Origin: Pseudomonas bijieensis
GTDB taxonomy: Bacteria > Pseudomonadota > Gammaproteobacteria > Pseudomonadales > Pseudomonadaceae
Direction of reading: 5' to 3'
Assembly: GCF_013347965.1 (NCBI RefSeq)
Contig: NZ_CP048810.1
Span: forward strand, 6,013,501 to 6,077,500
Length of the DNA stretch: 64,000 bases
The notes beneath the pieces are model-generated. The model did not search any database. It was not told where the DNA came from and saw only the letters and a program-made list of their open reading frames with translations. Each line of letters begins with the position of its first letter. Within the stretch, counting starts at the first letter, position 1. Below, in pieces: positions 33,970-44,871 of the stretch. Made by a program: the position numbers and the translations under genes.

Positions 33970-36216
33970 ATGCGCACAGGGTTAGTCGCGCTTGCACTGG
34001 GGCTGTTGGCCCCGATTTTTTTACCGGCACTGCCACCGTTGTGGCTGATTGCAGCCATGCCGGTAGTGGCATTGATGGCGTTGCCGTTTCGAACCTATCC
34101 GCTGGGTTTCTTCCTGTTCGGGCTGGCCTGGGCCTGTCTGTCGGCGCAGTTTGCGCTGGACGATCGGTTATCCGTCGCGCTCGATGGAGAAACCCGTTGG
34201 GTCGAGGGGCGCGTCGTCGGTTTGCCGCAACAGGGCGATGGCGTGGTGCGTTTCGAACTGGCTGATGCCCATTCACGTCGTACCCGGCTACCGACGACAC
34301 TGCGTCTCGCGTGGTTCGGTGGCCCGCCGGTCAACAGCGGCGAGCGCTGGCGATTGGCGGTGAAACTCAAGCGACCCGCCGGGTTGCTGAACCCACACGG
34401 CTTCGATTATTCAGCCTGGTTGTTGAGTCGCGGTATCGGCGCGACCGGTACGGTCAAGGACGGCCGTCTTTTGCAGGCGGCCCGGGGCGCCTGGCGGGAT
34501 GAGGTGCGCCAGGCACTGGCGCAGGTCGACGCCAACGGTCGCTCCGGTGCGCTGGCGGCGTTGGTTCTGGGCGACGGCGGCGGGCTGACTCGCGAAGATT
34601 GGCAGGTGCTGCAAGACACCGGCACCGTCCACTTGCTGGTGATCTCCGGGCAACACATCGGCCTGCTTGCCGGCCTGGTGTACCTGTTGGTGGCTGGCGC
34701 GGCGCGCTATGGCCTGTGGCCGGCAGGTCTGGCGTGGTTGCCTTGGGCCTGCGCGCTGGCCTTCTGCGCCGCCCTGGGCTACGGCTTGCTCGCCGGGTTC
34801 GAGGTACCGGTGCGGCGGGCCTGCACGATGATCGGCCTGGTGCTGTTGTGGCGCTTGCGCTTCAAGCAGCCAGATCCGTGGTGGACATGGCTGCTGGCCT
34901 TCGCCGGAGTGCTGGTGTTCGACCCGCTGGCCAACCTGCGGCCAGGGTTCTGGTTATCGTTTGCGGCTGTCGCCATCTTGATGTTCACCTTTGGCGGTCG
35001 CCTGGGACCCTGGCGCTGGTGGCAAACCTGGACCCGTGCCCAGTGGCTCGTCGCGGTCGGCCTGTGTCCGTTGTTGTTGATCGTGGGGTTGCCGGTCAGT
35101 CTCAGCGGGCCGCTGGTGAACCTGCTCGCGGTGCCCTGGATCAGCCTGTTGGTCTTGCCGTCGGCGCTGCTCGGCACGGCGTTGTTGCCGGTCCCTCTCA
35201 TTGGCGAAGGACTGCTGTGGATCGCCGGCGGACTGCTCGATCTGCTGTTCAAGGGGCTGACGCTGGTCGCCGGACGAATGCCGGCCTGGGTCCCGGCCGC
35301 AGTCTCGACCTGGGCCCTGGGTATCGCCGCCCTCGGCGCTTTTCTACTGCTGTTGCCCAAAGGTGTGCCGCTACGTGTACTGGGGTGGCCGATGGTGTTG
35401 CTGATGGTTTTCCCACCGCAAGAACACCTGCCACCAGGGCAAGCCGAGATCTGGCAACTGGACGTGGGCCAAGGGCTGGCGGTGCTGGTGCGGACCCGCC
35501 GGCACACCCTGCTATACGACGCCGGGCCGCGTTTTGGCGAGGCCGATGTGGGCGAGCGGGTCGTCCTGCCGACCTTGCGCAAACTGGGGGTTCGAGGCTT
35601 GGACCTGATGCTGCTCAGCCATGCCGACGCCGATCATGCCGGTGGTGCCCCGGCCGTACGCAACGGGCTGCCGACGAGGGAAGTGATCAGCGGCGATCCC
35701 GATGCGCTGCCCGCCGAGTTGCTGGCCGGGCCCTGCGACAGTGGCCGACGCTGGGAATGGGACGGAGTCGGGTTCGAGCTGTGGCGATGGGCCTCTGCCG
35801 TCGAAAGCAACCAGAAATCCTGTGTCTTGCTGGTGGAGGCCGGCGGTGAACGCTTACTGCTGACCGGCGATATCGACATCCATGCCGAACGCGCCTTGCT
35901 CGACGAGGCCCTGGCACTACCGATCCAGTGGCTGGCCGCGCCTCACCATGGCAGCCGCAGTTCGTCGTCGATGGCGCTGCTGTCACGTCTCAAGCCGCAT
36001 TCGGTGTTGATTTCCCGAGGGCAGGGCAACGCGTTCGGCCATCCCCATCCGCAGGTGATGGCCCGCTATCGACGCTCGGGCCTGGCGATCTACGACAGCG
36101 CCGAGCAGGGCGCCATTCGTCTGCAACTGGGGGCTTTCGAGCTGCCGCGCACAGAGGCCGGACACCGACGTTACTGGCGCGATCGGCCAACAGTCGGGCC
36201 ACCGGGGCAATATTGA
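33970..36216 (+). CDS. comEC: DNA-uptake channel ComEC/Rec2
   Basis: The 748-residue protein has N-terminal membrane segments and a DUF4131 region, then the competence domain (HLLVISGQHIGLLAGLVYLL, GYGLLAGFEVPVRRACTMI), and a C-terminal metallo-beta-lactamase-like domain (LSHADADHAGG, LLTGDID, APHHGSRSSSS). All are intact, so it should be a functional inner-membrane DNA channel for natural transformation. AGGA precedes the ATG by six bases. The gene is common in pseudomonads even where transformation has not been shown. Confidence 0.93.
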   Translation: MRTGLVALALGLLAPIFLPALPPLWLIAAMPVVALMALPFRTYPLGFFLFGLAWACLSAQFALDDRLSVALDGETRWVEGRVVGLPQQGDGVVRFELADAHSRRTRLPTTLRLAWFGGPPVNSGERWRLAVKLKRPAGLLNPHGFDYSAWLLSRGIGATGTVKDGRLLQAARGAWRDEVRQALAQVDANGRSGALAALVLGDGGGLTREDWQVLQDTGTVHLLVISGQHIGLLAGLVYLLVAGAARYGLWPAGLAWLPWACALAFCAALGYGLLAGFEVPVRRACTMIGLVLLWRLRFKQPDPWWTWLLAFAGVLVFDPLANLRPGFWLSFAAVAILMFTFGGRLGPWRWWQTWTRAQWLVAVGLCPLLLIVGLPVSLSGPLVNLLAVPWISLLVLPSALLGTALLPVPLIGEGLLWIAGGLLDLLFKGLTLVAGRMPAWVPAAVSTWALGIAALGAFLLLLPKGVPLRVLGWPMVLLMVFPPQEHLPPGQAEIWQLDVGQGLAVLVRTRRHTLLYDAGPRFGEADVGERVVLPTLRKLGVRGLDLMLLSHADADHAGGAPAVRNGLPTREVISGDPDALPAELLAGPCDSGRRWEWDGVGFELWRWASAVESNQKSCVLLVEAGGERLLLTGDIDIHAERALLDEALALPIQWLAAPHHGSRSSSSMALLSRLKPHSVLISRGQGNAFGHPHPQVMARYRRSGLAIYDSAEQGAIRLQLGAFELPRTEAGHRRYWRDRPTVGPPGQY

Positions 36217-36311
36217 TCCAGCGCAATCGGCTGATGCGCTTATCGGCGGGGCGGGTCTGCAAGGCGAGTCTGTGTGATAAAGTGGCGCACTTTTTCGAGG
36301 GGGCAGTCACT

Positions 36312-36947
36312 GTGTGGGAATTGGTCAAATCCGGCGGCTGGATGATGTTGCCGATCATTCTGAGTTCCATCGCGGCACTGGGTATCGTTGCCGAACGCCT
36401 GTGGACCCTGCGGGCCAGCCGCGTGACCCCGGAGCATCTGCTCGGGCAGGTCTGGGTCTGGATCAAGGACAAGCAACTGAACAAGGACAAGCTCAAGGAA
36501 CTGCGGGCCAGTTCGCCCTTGGGCGAAGTCCTCGCCGCCGGACTGGCGAACTCCAAGCATGGTCGCGAGATCATGAAGGAGTGCATCGAGGAAGCCGCCG
36601 CCCGGGTCATCCATGAACTGGAGCGCTACATCAATACCCTGGGGACCATCGCCGCCATGTCCCCGCTGCTGGGCCTGCTGGGTACCGTGTTGGGCATGAT
36701 CGACATCTTCAGTGCGTTTACCGGCTCGGGCATGACCACCAACGCCGCGGTACTGGCGGGGGGGATTTCCAAGGCCCTGATCACCACTGCCGCCGGCCTG
36801 ATGGTGGGTATTCCGGCCGTGTTCTTCCATCGGTTCCTGCAACGCCGCGTGGACGAACTGGTGGTTGGCATGGAGCAGGAAGCCATCAAGCTGGTCGAGG
36901 TGGTGCAAGGTGACCGTGATGTGGACCTGGCTGGGGACAAGAAGTGA
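36312..36947 (+). CDS. exbB: ExbB/TolQ-family proton-channel protein
   Basis: The 211-residue protein has three membrane segments, including LGTIAAMSPLLGLLGTVLGMIDIF and GGISKALITTAAGLMVGIPAVFFHRFL, typical of MotA/TolQ/ExbB. With the next gene it forms an inner-membrane motor using the proton gradient. The start is GTG 36312, with GAGGGGG eight bases upstream. It lies next to comEC and lpxK as in other gammaproteobacteria, without tonB nearby. Confidence 0.9.
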   Translation: MWELVKSGGWMMLPIILSSIAALGIVAERLWTLRASRVTPEHLLGQVWVWIKDKQLNKDKLKELRASSPLGEVLAAGLANSKHGREIMKECIEEAAARVIHELERYINTLGTIAAMSPLLGLLGTVLGMIDIFSAFTGSGMTTNAAVLAGGISKALITTAAGLMVGIPAVFFHRFLQRRVDELVVGMEQEAIKLVEVVQGDRDVDLAGDKK

Positions 36948-37372
36948 AATTCCGCCGCAAGCCACGGGAAAACATCGAGATTAACCTCGCGTCGCTGATC
37001 GACGTGGTGTTCATCCTGCTGCTGTTTTTCGTCGTGACCACCACATTCACCCGGGAAACCCAGCTCAAGGTTGAATTGCCGCAGGCCGTCAGCGGCTCGC
37101 CGGCCGAAGACCAGCAACTGAAGAATCTGGAAATCACCATCAGCGCCGAAGGGGCGTTCTCGGTGAACAACCAATTGCTGCCCAAGAGCGACCTGGCGAG
37201 CCTGATCGAGGCCCTGCAAAAAGAGTCTGGCGGCGACACCAACCTGCCGCTGTCCATCAGCGCCGACGGCAAGACCCCCCATCAATCGGTGATCACTGCC
37301 ATGGATGCGGCCGGCAAGCTCGGTTTCAGCCATCTGCGCATGACCACGGTCGAGGCGGCTCCCGCACCCTGA
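36944..37372 (+). CDS. exbD: ExbD/TolR-family protein
   Basis: The 142-residue protein has one N-terminal membrane helix with the critical aspartate ([21 protein letters not shown]) and a periplasmic domain. It pairs with ExbB. GTG start overlapping the exbB stop. Confidence 0.92.
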   Translation: MKFRRKPRENIEINLASLIDVVFILLLFFVVTTTFTRETQLKVELPQAVSGSPAEDQQLKNLEITISAEGAFSVNNQLLPKSDLASLIEALQKESGGDTNLPLSISADGKTPHQSVITAMDAAGKLGFSHLRMTTVEAAPAP

Positions 37373-38382
37373 TGGCCATGTCCGATCGATTGCTTGCCGC
37401 GTGGTACGAAGGTCACCCGGCCCTGACCCTGCTACGGCCGCTGGAGTGGTTGTATCGACGAGTGGTGGTGGGCAAGCGCCAGCGTTTCCTGGCGGGTGAA
37501 GGGCAGATCTATCAGCCCCCCGTGCCGTTGCTGGTGGTGGGCAATATCACGGTCGGCGGCACTGGCAAGACGCCGTTGATCCTGTGGATGATCCAGCATT
37601 GCCAGCGCAGTGGCTTGCGGGTTGGCGTGGTCAGCCGGGGTTATGGCGCCAAGCCGTCGCAACTGCCCTGGCGAGTCACGGCCGAGCAGGGCGCCGACGT
37701 CGCCGGTGATGAGCCGCTGTTGATTGTCCAGCGCACAGGCGTGCCATTGATGATCGACCCCGATCGCAGTCGTGCGGTCCAGGCATTGCTTGCGGCCGAA
37801 CCGCTGGACCTGATCCTGTCCGACGACGGCCTGCAGCATTATCGGCTGGCCCGGGACCTTGAGCTGGTGCTGATCGACAGCGCCCGGGGCCTGGGCAACC
37901 GCCGTTGCCTGCCCGCCGGGCCATTGCGTGAGCCGGTCGAGCGCCTGCAATCGGTCGACGCCGTGCTGTACAACGGCGCCAGCGCCGACCGCGAAGACGG
38001 CTTTGCCTTCCAATTGCGCCCCACCGAACTGGTGAACCTGGCCAGTGGCGAACGCCGTCCTCTCGACCATTTTCCACCTGGCCAGGCCTTGCACGCCGTG
38101 GCAGGCATCGGCAACCCCCAGCGTTTCTTCAAGACCCTCGAAACGCTACACTGGCGGCCAATACCGCACGGGTTTGCCGACCACGCCGAATACAGCGCCC
38201 AGGCCTTGAGTTTCACACCTTCGCTGCCAGTGGTCATGACGGAAAAGGATGCGGTCAAATGCCGTGCCTTTGCTGCACCTGACTGGTGGTACCTGGCGGT
38301 GGACGCCGCGCCATCGCCGGCCTTCGCGGCCTGGTTCGATACGCAGTTGATGCGCCTGTTGCCGGATCGGCTTTTGCCTTAA
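37372..38382 (+). CDS. lpxK: Tetraacyldisaccharide 4'-kinase LpxK
   Basis: The 336-residue protein phosphorylates the lipid A disaccharide precursor at the inner membrane. Its P-loop-like motif is [15 protein letters not shown] (about 57-71), and the N-terminal region is hydrophobic and basic, as in the family. DDGLQHYRL is also conserved. The start at 37372 overlaps the exbD stop. Confidence 0.95.
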   Translation: MAMSDRLLAAWYEGHPALTLLRPLEWLYRRVVVGKRQRFLAGEGQIYQPPVPLLVVGNITVGGTGKTPLILWMIQHCQRSGLRVGVVSRGYGAKPSQLPWRVTAEQGADVAGDEPLLIVQRTGVPLMIDPDRSRAVQALLAAEPLDLILSDDGLQHYRLARDLELVLIDSARGLGNRRCLPAGPLREPVERLQSVDAVLYNGASADREDGFAFQLRPTELVNLASGERRPLDHFPPGQALHAVAGIGNPQRFFKTLETLHWRPIPHGFADHAEYSAQALSFTPSLPVVMTEKDAVKCRAFAAPDWWYLAVDAAPSPAFAAWFDTQLMRLLPDRLLP

Positions 38383-38404
38383 ACCTTTCATCCAGGGGAA
38401 TACC

Positions 38405-38590
38405 ATGGACACCAAATTGCTCGATATTCTGGCCTGCCCGGTCTGCAAAGGCCCGCTCAAGCTCAGCGCCGACAAGACCGAACTGATCAGCAAGGGCGCC
38501 GGCCTGGCCTACCCGATTCGCGACGGCATCCCGGTGATGCTCGAAAGCGAAGCCCGCACCCTGACCACCGATGAGCGCCTGGATAAATGA
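38405..38590 (+). CDS. Trm112-like zinc-ribbon-type protein (YcaR/UPF0434)
   Basis: The 61-residue protein has [18 protein letters not shown] with a CPVC pair and [16 protein letters not shown]. It is a full-length YcaR-like protein, always found between lpxK and kdsB. Its role is unclear. CAGGGG lies upstream. It overlaps kdsB by four bases. Confidence 0.9.
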   Translation: MDTKLLDILACPVCKGPLKLSADKTELISKGAGLAYPIRDGIPVMLESEARTLTTDERLDK

Positions 38591-39351
38591 CCGCAGCCTT
38601 TACCGTTGTCATTCCGTCGCGCTTCGCCTCGACGCGCCTGCCCGGCAAGCCGTTGCTGTCGATCGCCGGCAAGCCGATGATCCAGCACGTCTGGGAGCAG
38701 GCCTGCAAAAGCAGCGCCCAGCGCGTGGTGGTGGCGACTGACGATGCGCGCATCGTCGAGGCCTGCAAAAGCTTTGGCGCCGAGGTGGTCCTGACTCGCG
38801 AAGACCATAATTCCGGTACCGATCGCCTGGCGGAGGTCGCGGCGAAACTCGGTCTTGCCGCCGACGCCATCGTCGTCAATGTGCAAGGTGACGAGCCCTT
38901 GATCCCACCCAGCGTCATCGATCAGGTCGCCGCCAACCTTGCGGCCCACACCGAAGCGCGCATGGCCACCCTGGCCGAGCCGATCGAGGATGCGCAGACC
39001 CTGTTCAACCCTAGCGTGGTCAAGGTTGTGAGTGACCTCAATGGCCTGGCGCTGACCTTCAGCCGTGCAATATTGCCCTGGGCCCGGGACGCGTTTGCCA
39101 AGAACCCCGATGTACTGCCCGAAGGCGTACCGTACCGCCGCCATATCGGTATCTATGCCTACCGCGCCGGTTTCCTCCAGGACTTCGTCGCCTGGGGCCC
39201 ATGCTGGTTGGAAAACACTGAATCCCTGGAGCAACTGCGTGCCCTGTGGCATGGCGTGCGGATCCACGTCGCCGATGCGCTGATCGCTCCGCCGACCGGT
39301 GTCGACACCGCCGAAGACCTCGAGCGCGTTCGTCGCCTGCTGGAGGCTTGA
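38587..39351 (+). CDS. kdsB: CMP-Kdo synthetase KdsB
   Basis: The 254-residue protein has the cytidylyltransferase signature [15 protein letters not shown] at 9-23 and NVQGDEPL around 98. It activates Kdo for LPS core synthesis, in keeping with lpxK upstream. Confidence 0.95.
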   Translation: MTAAFTVVIPSRFASTRLPGKPLLSIAGKPMIQHVWEQACKSSAQRVVVATDDARIVEACKSFGAEVVLTREDHNSGTDRLAEVAAKLGLAADAIVVNVQGDEPLIPPSVIDQVAANLAAHTEARMATLAEPIEDAQTLFNPSVVKVVSDLNGLALTFSRAILPWARDAFAKNPDVLPEGVPYRRHIGIYAYRAGFLQDFVAWGPCWLENTESLEQLRALWHGVRIHVADALIAPPTGVDTAEDLERVRRLLEA

Positions 39352-39815
39352 TGCGGGTCCTGTTCGTCTGCCTCGGCAACATCTGCCGCTCGCCCACCGC
39401 CGAAGGCATCCTGCGCCACAAGTTGCGTGAGGCCGGGTTGGCCGGCCAGGTGGAAGTCGCTTCCGCCGGCACCGGTGACTGGCACGTCGGTAAAGCCCCG
39501 GACAAGCGCAGCCAGGCTGCGGCCCTGAAGCGGGGCTACGACTTGTCGGCCCAGCGCGCGCAACAGGTCACCCGCGCCGACTTCGCCAGCTACGACCTGA
39601 TCCTGGCGATGGACAGCAGCAACCTGCGCCACCTCAAGGCCCTGCAACCGGCCAACGGCAAGGCCGAGTTGGATCTGTTCCTGCGGCGCTACGAAGCCGA
39701 ACTCGACGATGTGCCGGACCCGTACTACGACGGCGAGCAGGGCTTCGAGCAGGTGCTGGACTTGATCGAGCGCGCCACGGATCGCCTGATGATCGAATTG
39801 AAGGGGCGGTTATGA
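39351..39815 (+). CDS. Low-molecular-weight protein tyrosine phosphatase
   Basis: The 154-residue protein has the catalytic P-loop VCLGNICRSPTAEG (C-X5-R-S) near the N-terminus and the acid motif DVPDPYYDG near 125. The start at ATG 39351 overlaps the kdsB stop. The physiological substrate is unknown. Confidence 0.92.
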   Translation: MRVLFVCLGNICRSPTAEGILRHKLREAGLAGQVEVASAGTGDWHVGKAPDKRSQAAALKRGYDLSAQRAQQVTRADFASYDLILAMDSSNLRHLKALQPANGKAELDLFLRRYEAELDDVPDPYYDGEQGFEQVLDLIERATDRLMIELKGRL

Positions 39816-40831
39816 CCTTGCAGGTACGGGCGGGCGTCAGTCTCAAGCCCTTCAACAGCTTCGGAGTGGACGTCACTGCCCGCTTGTTCGCTGAAGCCCA
39901 CGACGATGGCGATGTTCGCGAGGCGTTGGCTTATGCCAGCGAACATGCTGTGCCATTGCTGGTGATCGGCGGCGGCAGCAACCTGTTGCTGACCGGCGAC
40001 ATCGACGCATTGGTGGTGCGCATGGCCAGCCGGGGGATTCGTCTGCTCAGCGATGACGGCGAGCGGGTGGTGGTCGAAGCCGAAGCCGGGGAACCTTGGC
40101 ACCCCTTCGTCCAGCACACGCTGGCGCAAGGCTGGTCGGGCCTGGAAAACCTCAGCCTGATTCCCGGTACCGTAGGCGCGGCACCGATGCAGAACATCGG
40201 TGCCTATGGCGTGGAGATCAAGGATGTCTTTGCCGGCCTCACCGCGCTGGATCGCCAGACCGGTGAGCTGCGCGAGTTCACCTTGGAGGAATGCCGCTTC
40301 GCCTATCGCGACAGCCTGTTCAAGCAGCAGGTGGGGCGTTGGTTGATCCTGCGGGTGCGTTTCGCCCTCAGTCGCGCCGCGCACTTGCACCTGGAGTACG
40401 GACCGGTCCGCCAGCGATTGACCGAGCAGGGCATCGAGCAGGCGACGCCTGCCGATGTGAGCCGGGCGATTTGCAGTATCCGCAGTGAAAAACTTCCGGA
40501 CCCGGCCGTGCTGGGCAATGCGGGCAGTTTCTTCAAGAACCCGCTGGTGCCGGCCACCCACGTTGACCATCTCAAGCTGCAATACCCTGACCTGGTGGCT
40601 TATCCACAGCCTGAAGGGCAGATGAAAATCGCCGCCGGCTGGCTGATCGAACGGGCCGGCTGGAAGGGCTTTCGCGAGGGTGATGCCGGGGTACACAAGT
40701 TGCAGGCGTTGGTGCTGGTCAACTACGGCAAGGCCACGGGCCCGCAGCTGTTGGACCTGGCGCTGCGCATCCAGAAAGACATTGCCGAACGTTTCCAGGT
40801 CGAGCTCGAAATGGAACCCAATCGTTACTGA
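39812..40831 (+). CDS. murB: UDP-N-acetylenolpyruvoylglucosamine reductase MurB
   Basis: The 339-residue flavoprotein completes UDP-MurNAc synthesis. FAD-binding features are LVIGGGSNLLLTGD and GLENLSLIPGTVGAAPMQNIGAYGVEI; the catalytic serine is in GNAGSFFKNP. The type I length and C-terminal domain are intact. It overlaps the phosphatase gene by four bases. Confidence 0.95.
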   Translation: MTLQVRAGVSLKPFNSFGVDVTARLFAEAHDDGDVREALAYASEHAVPLLVIGGGSNLLLTGDIDALVVRMASRGIRLLSDDGERVVVEAEAGEPWHPFVQHTLAQGWSGLENLSLIPGTVGAAPMQNIGAYGVEIKDVFAGLTALDRQTGELREFTLEECRFAYRDSLFKQQVGRWLILRVRFALSRAAHLHLEYGPVRQRLTEQGIEQATPADVSRAICSIRSEKLPDPAVLGNAGSFFKNPLVPATHVDHLKLQYPDLVAYPQPEGQMKIAAGWLIERAGWKGFREGDAGVHKLQALVLVNYGKATGPQLLDLALRIQKDIAERFQVELEMEPNRY

Positions 40832-40853
40832 ACCGGGCTTTCGCAACCGCCTG

Positions 40854-40914
40854 AAAAAACGCCCTGTACACCCTGCGCACGATCATTTGTGCAGGATTGT
40901 GCAGGGCGTTTTGC
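40854..40914 (+). terminator. Terminator after murB
   Basis: AAAAAACGCCCTG pairs with CAGGGCGTTTTG through a long imperfect stem (inner CCTGCGCA/TGTGCAGG). It ends the lpxK-murB set. Confidence 0.8.
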
Positions 40915-41097
40915 TTGATCCTGGGTTAATTTAGCTTCCTAACGATGCGATCCTTGCATCCCTAAGGCCCGATACAGACGCCTGCGTGCGCCTGGATAAG
41001 AGAGCCCGATCAGCCTGAGCCAGTCTGCGACAACCGAACCGTTACCCAAGCGGCAGATTGCTCGACCCCATAACTCGATAACTATGCGGGCGTGCCC

Positions 41098-41568
41098 ATG
41101 ATTACCCTGAAACTCAATGGAAAAGACCATCAACTGGATGTGACCGAGGACATGCCACTGCTGTGGGCTATCCGGGACGTGGCCGGTTACAACGGCACCA
41201 AATTCGGCTGCGGCATGGGCCTGTGCGGCGCGTGCACCATCCACATTGACGGCGCCCCGGCGCGCAGTTGCATCACGCCAATCGGCTCGGTGAAAGGGCA
41301 GGACGTCAGCACCATCGACGGGCTCCACGCTGACCCGATTGGGCAAATAGTCCAGAAGGCCTGGCTCGACACCGCCGTGGCCCAGTGCGGTTTTTGCCAG
41401 GGCGGGCAGATCATGTCCGCCACCGCCTTGCTCAAGACCAACCCCAACCCGAGCGATGAGCAGATCGAAGAAGCCATGGTTGGCAACATCTGCCGCTGTG
41501 GCACTTACAACCGAATCAAGACCGCGATCCGCCAAGCCTCCACTCACCTGAAGGAGGCCAAGGCATGA
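41098..41568 (+). CDS. Molybdenum hydroxylase, [2Fe-2S] subunit (IorA-like)
   Basis: The 156-residue protein has the plant-type ferredoxin cluster (GCGMGLCGACTIH) and the second cluster (QCGFCQGGQIM, GNICRCGTYNRI). It carries electrons from the molybdopterin subunit encoded next. This small-subunit layout is that of isoquinoline 1-oxidoreductase and related aldehyde or N-heterocycle oxidases. ATG 41098 is chosen over GTG 41092. It overlaps the large subunit by four bases. Confidence 0.92.
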   Translation: MITLKLNGKDHQLDVTEDMPLLWAIRDVAGYNGTKFGCGMGLCGACTIHIDGAPARSCITPIGSVKGQDVSTIDGLHADPIGQIVQKAWLDTAVAQCGFCQGGQIMSATALLKTNPNPSDEQIEEAMVGNICRCGTYNRIKTAIRQASTHLKEAKA

Positions 41569-43880
41569 GCCGCTTGCCCAATGATTTTGTGCTGAGCAAC
41601 CTCAGCCGTCGTGGCTTCCTCAAGGGCGCGAGCGCCACCGGTGTGCTGGTGCTGGCCGCCAGTTGGGGGATGCCGGATGCCTTTGCCGAGGAAAAGAAAT
41701 TCGGCGCCGAGGGCATGCCCCATGGCGCGGTCGACGACCCGAAGGTGTACGTCAGCATTGCCGCCGACGGCAGCGTGACCGTGATCTGCAATCGTTCGGA
41801 AATGGGCCAGGGTGTGCGCACCAGCCTGAGCATGGTCGTGGCCGATGAGCTGGAGGCCGACTGGGCGCGGGTGAAGGTGCAACAGGCGCCGGCCGATGAG
41901 GCGCGTTTCGGCAACCAGGACACCGACGGTTCACGCAGCATGCGTCACTGGTACGAGCCGATGCGCCGTTGCGGTGCTGCCGCCCGAACCATGTTGGAGC
42001 TGGCCGCTGCCGCACAATGGAAGGTCCCGGTGGGTGAATGCCACGCCCAGCTGCACAAAGTGCTGCACCAACCTTCCGGTCGCGAATTGGCCTATGGCGA
42101 ATTGGCCGCTGCCGCCAGTGCCCTGCCAGTACCGAGCCGTGACAGCTTGCGTCTCAAGCAGCCATCCGAGTTCCGTTATATCGGCAAGGAAGCGAGCCGG
42201 GCCATCGATGGCGCGGACATCGTCAATGGCCGCGCCGTGTTCGGGGCTGATGTGCATTTGGACGGCATGCTCTACGCCGTCATCGCGCGTCCGCCGGTCT
42301 ATGGCGGCAAGGTCAAGAGCGTGGACAGCAGCGCGGCGCTGAAAGTAGCGGGCGTGGTCAAGGTGGTGCAGATCGAAGGACGCCCGCTACCCTCGGAGTT
42401 TCAGCCGTTGGGCGGCGTGGCGGTGGTGGCGAAGAACACCTGGGCGGCGATCAAGGGCCGTGAGGCATTGAAAATCCAGTGGGACGACGGCCCGAATGCC
42501 GCTTATGACTCCATTGCCTATCGCAAGGAGCTGGAAGCGGCGGCCCTCAAGCCCGGCAAAGTCGTACGCAGTAGCGGCGACCTCGACGACGCGCTGGCCA
42601 AGGCCGACTCGACCCTGGAAGCGGCTTACTACCTGCCGCATCTGTCCCAGTCGCCGATGGAGCCGATGGTTGCCGTCGCTCGTTTCAAGGACGGCCAATG
42701 CGAGGCCTGGGCACCGAGCCAGGCGCCGCAGGTGACTCGCGAGCGTGTCGCCGAACGCCTGGGCATTCCTTTCGAGAAGGTCACGGTGAACATCACGTTG
42801 TTGGGCGGCGGTTTCGGACGCAAGTCCAAGCCTGATTTTGTCGTCGAAGCGGCGGTGCTCGCCAAGGAGTTTCCCGGCCAGCCGATCCGGGTGCAATGGA
42901 CCCGCGAGGACGACATCCATCACTCGTATTTCCATACCGTGTCAGCCGAATACCTCAAGGCCGGCCTGAACCAGGACGGCATGCCGTCGGGCTGGTTGCA
43001 TCGCACCGTAGCCCCGAGCATCACCGCGCTGTTTGCACCGGGCATGACCCACGAGGCGCCGTTCGAAATAGGCATGGGCGTGACCAACATGGCCTACGCC
43101 ATTCCCAACCTGCGCCTGGAGAACCCCGAGGCGGTGGCCCATGCCCGGGTGGGCTGGTATCGCTCGGTGTCGAATATCCCCCACGGGTTCGCGATCCAGA
43201 GCTTCATCGACGAGTTGGCCCACAAGGCCGGTCAGGATCCACTGAAGTACCAAGTCAAATTGCTCGGGCCGGACCGTAAGATCGATCCGCGTACCTTGAG
43301 CGAAGAATGGAACTACGGCGAATCCCCCGAGCGTTATCCGATTGATACCGCGCGGATCCGCACGGTGCTGGAAACCGCCGCGAAGGCCGCCGGTTGGGGC
43401 CGAGAACTGCCCAAAGGGCGTGGCCTGGGGCTGGCGGTGCACTACAGCTTCGTCACTTACGTGGCGGCGGTGATCGAGGTGGAGGTCAAGGACGATGGCA
43501 CGGTGATCGTGCACAAGGCGGACATCGCCGTGGATTGTGGCCCGCAGATCAACCCCGAGCGCATCCGCTCCCAGTTCGAAGGCGCCTGTGTCATGGGCCT
43601 GGGTAATGCGATGGTGGGAGAAATCAGTTTCAAGGATGGCAAAGTCCAGCAGGACAATTTCCACATGTACGAAGTGGCGCGCATGTCCCTGGCGCCCAAG
43701 GAAGTGGCGGTGCATCTGGTCACTCCGCCGGGCGAGGTGCCGTTGGGCGGCGTCGGTGAACCGGGCGTGCCGCCGATCGCGCCAGCGTTGTGCAACGCGA
43801 TTTTCGCCGCCACCGGCAAGCGCATCCGTAACTTGCCTGTGCGGTATCAGCTGCAAGGCTGGCAACAGGCGAAGGCCTGA
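41565..43880 (+). CDS. Molybdenum hydroxylase, molybdopterin subunit (IorB-like)
   Basis: The 771-residue protein has a Tat signal ([19 protein letters not shown]), pointing to periplasmic action, and molybdopterin-binding segments ([47 protein letters not shown]). It oxidises an aldehyde or N-heterocycle; the true substrate is unknown. No cytochrome subunit follows, so the electron acceptor is not evident. Maturation genes follow directly. Confidence 0.92.
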   Translation: MSRLPNDFVLSNLSRRGFLKGASATGVLVLAASWGMPDAFAEEKKFGAEGMPHGAVDDPKVYVSIAADGSVTVICNRSEMGQGVRTSLSMVVADELEADWARVKVQQAPADEARFGNQDTDGSRSMRHWYEPMRRCGAAARTMLELAAAAQWKVPVGECHAQLHKVLHQPSGRELAYGELAAAASALPVPSRDSLRLKQPSEFRYIGKEASRAIDGADIVNGRAVFGADVHLDGMLYAVIARPPVYGGKVKSVDSSAALKVAGVVKVVQIEGRPLPSEFQPLGGVAVVAKNTWAAIKGREALKIQWDDGPNAAYDSIAYRKELEAAALKPGKVVRSSGDLDDALAKADSTLEAAYYLPHLSQSPMEPMVAVARFKDGQCEAWAPSQAPQVTRERVAERLGIPFEKVTVNITLLGGGFGRKSKPDFVVEAAVLAKEFPGQPIRVQWTREDDIHHSYFHTVSAEYLKAGLNQDGMPSGWLHRTVAPSITALFAPGMTHEAPFEIGMGVTNMAYAIPNLRLENPEAVAHARVGWYRSVSNIPHGFAIQSFIDELAHKAGQDPLKYQVKLLGPDRKIDPRTLSEEWNYGESPERYPIDTARIRTVLETAAKAAGWGRELPKGRGLGLAVHYSFVTYVAAVIEVEVKDDGTVIVHKADIAVDCGPQINPERIRSQFEGACVMGLGNAMVGEISFKDGKVQQDNFHMYEVARMSLAPKEVAVHLVTPPGEVPLGGVGEPGVPPIAPALCNAIFAATGKRIRNLPVRYQLQGWQQAKA

Positions 43881-44851
43881 TGGACAGCGTTGATCTGAAC
43901 GTCCTGCGCAGCGTGCTTGAATGGCGCCGCGCCGGGCAGCGGGTAGTGTTGTTCACCGTGGTGCAGACCTGGGGCACCGCACCGAGGCCGCCAGGGGCGA
44001 TGCTGGCCCTGCGCGAAGATGGCGTGGTGATTGGCTCGGTGTCGGGCGGTTGTGTCGAGGATGACCTGATCGCCCGGCTTCACGACGGTCGCATTCCGGC
44101 GGACGGTCCGCCGGTGCAACTGATCACCTATGGCGTCACCCGCGAAGAGGCGGCGCGTTTCGGCCTGCCGTGCGGTGGCACCTTGCGCCTGACCGAGGAG
44201 CGGGTCGGCGATCCACAGTGGGTCGCTGAACTGTTGGAACGCTGCGAAGCCCATGAAATCGTCGCCCGTGAGCTGACCGTCGCCAATGGCAATGTGGTCC
44301 TGACCCCGGCCAGCAAGACCGATGCCCTGGTGTTCGATGGCCAGGTCCTGCGGGCCATTTACGGCCCACGTTGGCGGCTGCTGCTGATCGGCGCCGGGCA
44401 ACTTTCGCGCTACGTGGCGGAAATGGCCCGGCTGCTGGACTTCGAAGTGCTGATTTGCGATCCGCGCAAGGAGTTTGTCTACGGTTGGGAAGAGCAGCAT
44501 GGCCGCTTCGTCTCGGGAATGCCTGACGAGGCCGTGTTGAGCATCCAGACCGACGAACGCACCGCCATTGTGGCCCTGACCCATGATCCGCGCCTGGATG
44601 ACATGGCGCTGCTCACGGCCCTGGACTCCAAGGCTTTTTATGTCGGCGCCCTGGGTTCGCGGGTCAACAGCCAGAAGCGCCGGGAAAACCTGGCTCAGCT
44701 AGGCTTGTCAGCAGAGGCCATCGAGCGCCTGCATGGGCCCATCGGCCTGCACATCGGCAGTCACACCCCGGCGGAAATCGCCTTGTCGCTGCTGGCCGAA
44801 ATCGTGGCGATCAAGAATGGCGTTGAACTGCGGCAGAAAAAACCGCAGTAG
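43880..44851 (+). CDS. XdhC/CoxI-family maturation factor
   Basis: The 323-residue protein has the XdhC_CoxI N-terminal domain (VQTWGTAPRPPGAMLALREDGVVIGSVSGGCVEDDL) and a C-terminal Rossmann domain (LLLIGAGQLSRYVAEMARLLDFEVLICDPR). Such proteins insert or sulfurate the molybdenum cofactor of hydroxylases. Its ATG overlaps the end of the large-subunit gene, so it probably serves that enzyme. Confidence 0.92.
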   Translation: MDSVDLNVLRSVLEWRRAGQRVVLFTVVQTWGTAPRPPGAMLALREDGVVIGSVSGGCVEDDLIARLHDGRIPADGPPVQLITYGVTREEAARFGLPCGGTLRLTEERVGDPQWVAELLERCEAHEIVARELTVANGNVVLTPASKTDALVFDGQVLRAIYGPRWRLLLIGAGQLSRYVAEMARLLDFEVLICDPRKEFVYGWEEQHGRFVSGMPDEAVLSIQTDERTAIVALTHDPRLDDMALLTALDSKAFYVGALGSRVNSQKRRENLAQLGLSAEAIERLHGPIGLHIGSHTPAEIALSLLAEIVAIKNGVELRQKKPQ

Positions 44852-44871
44852 GTCGCAGATGAGGAGGGAAT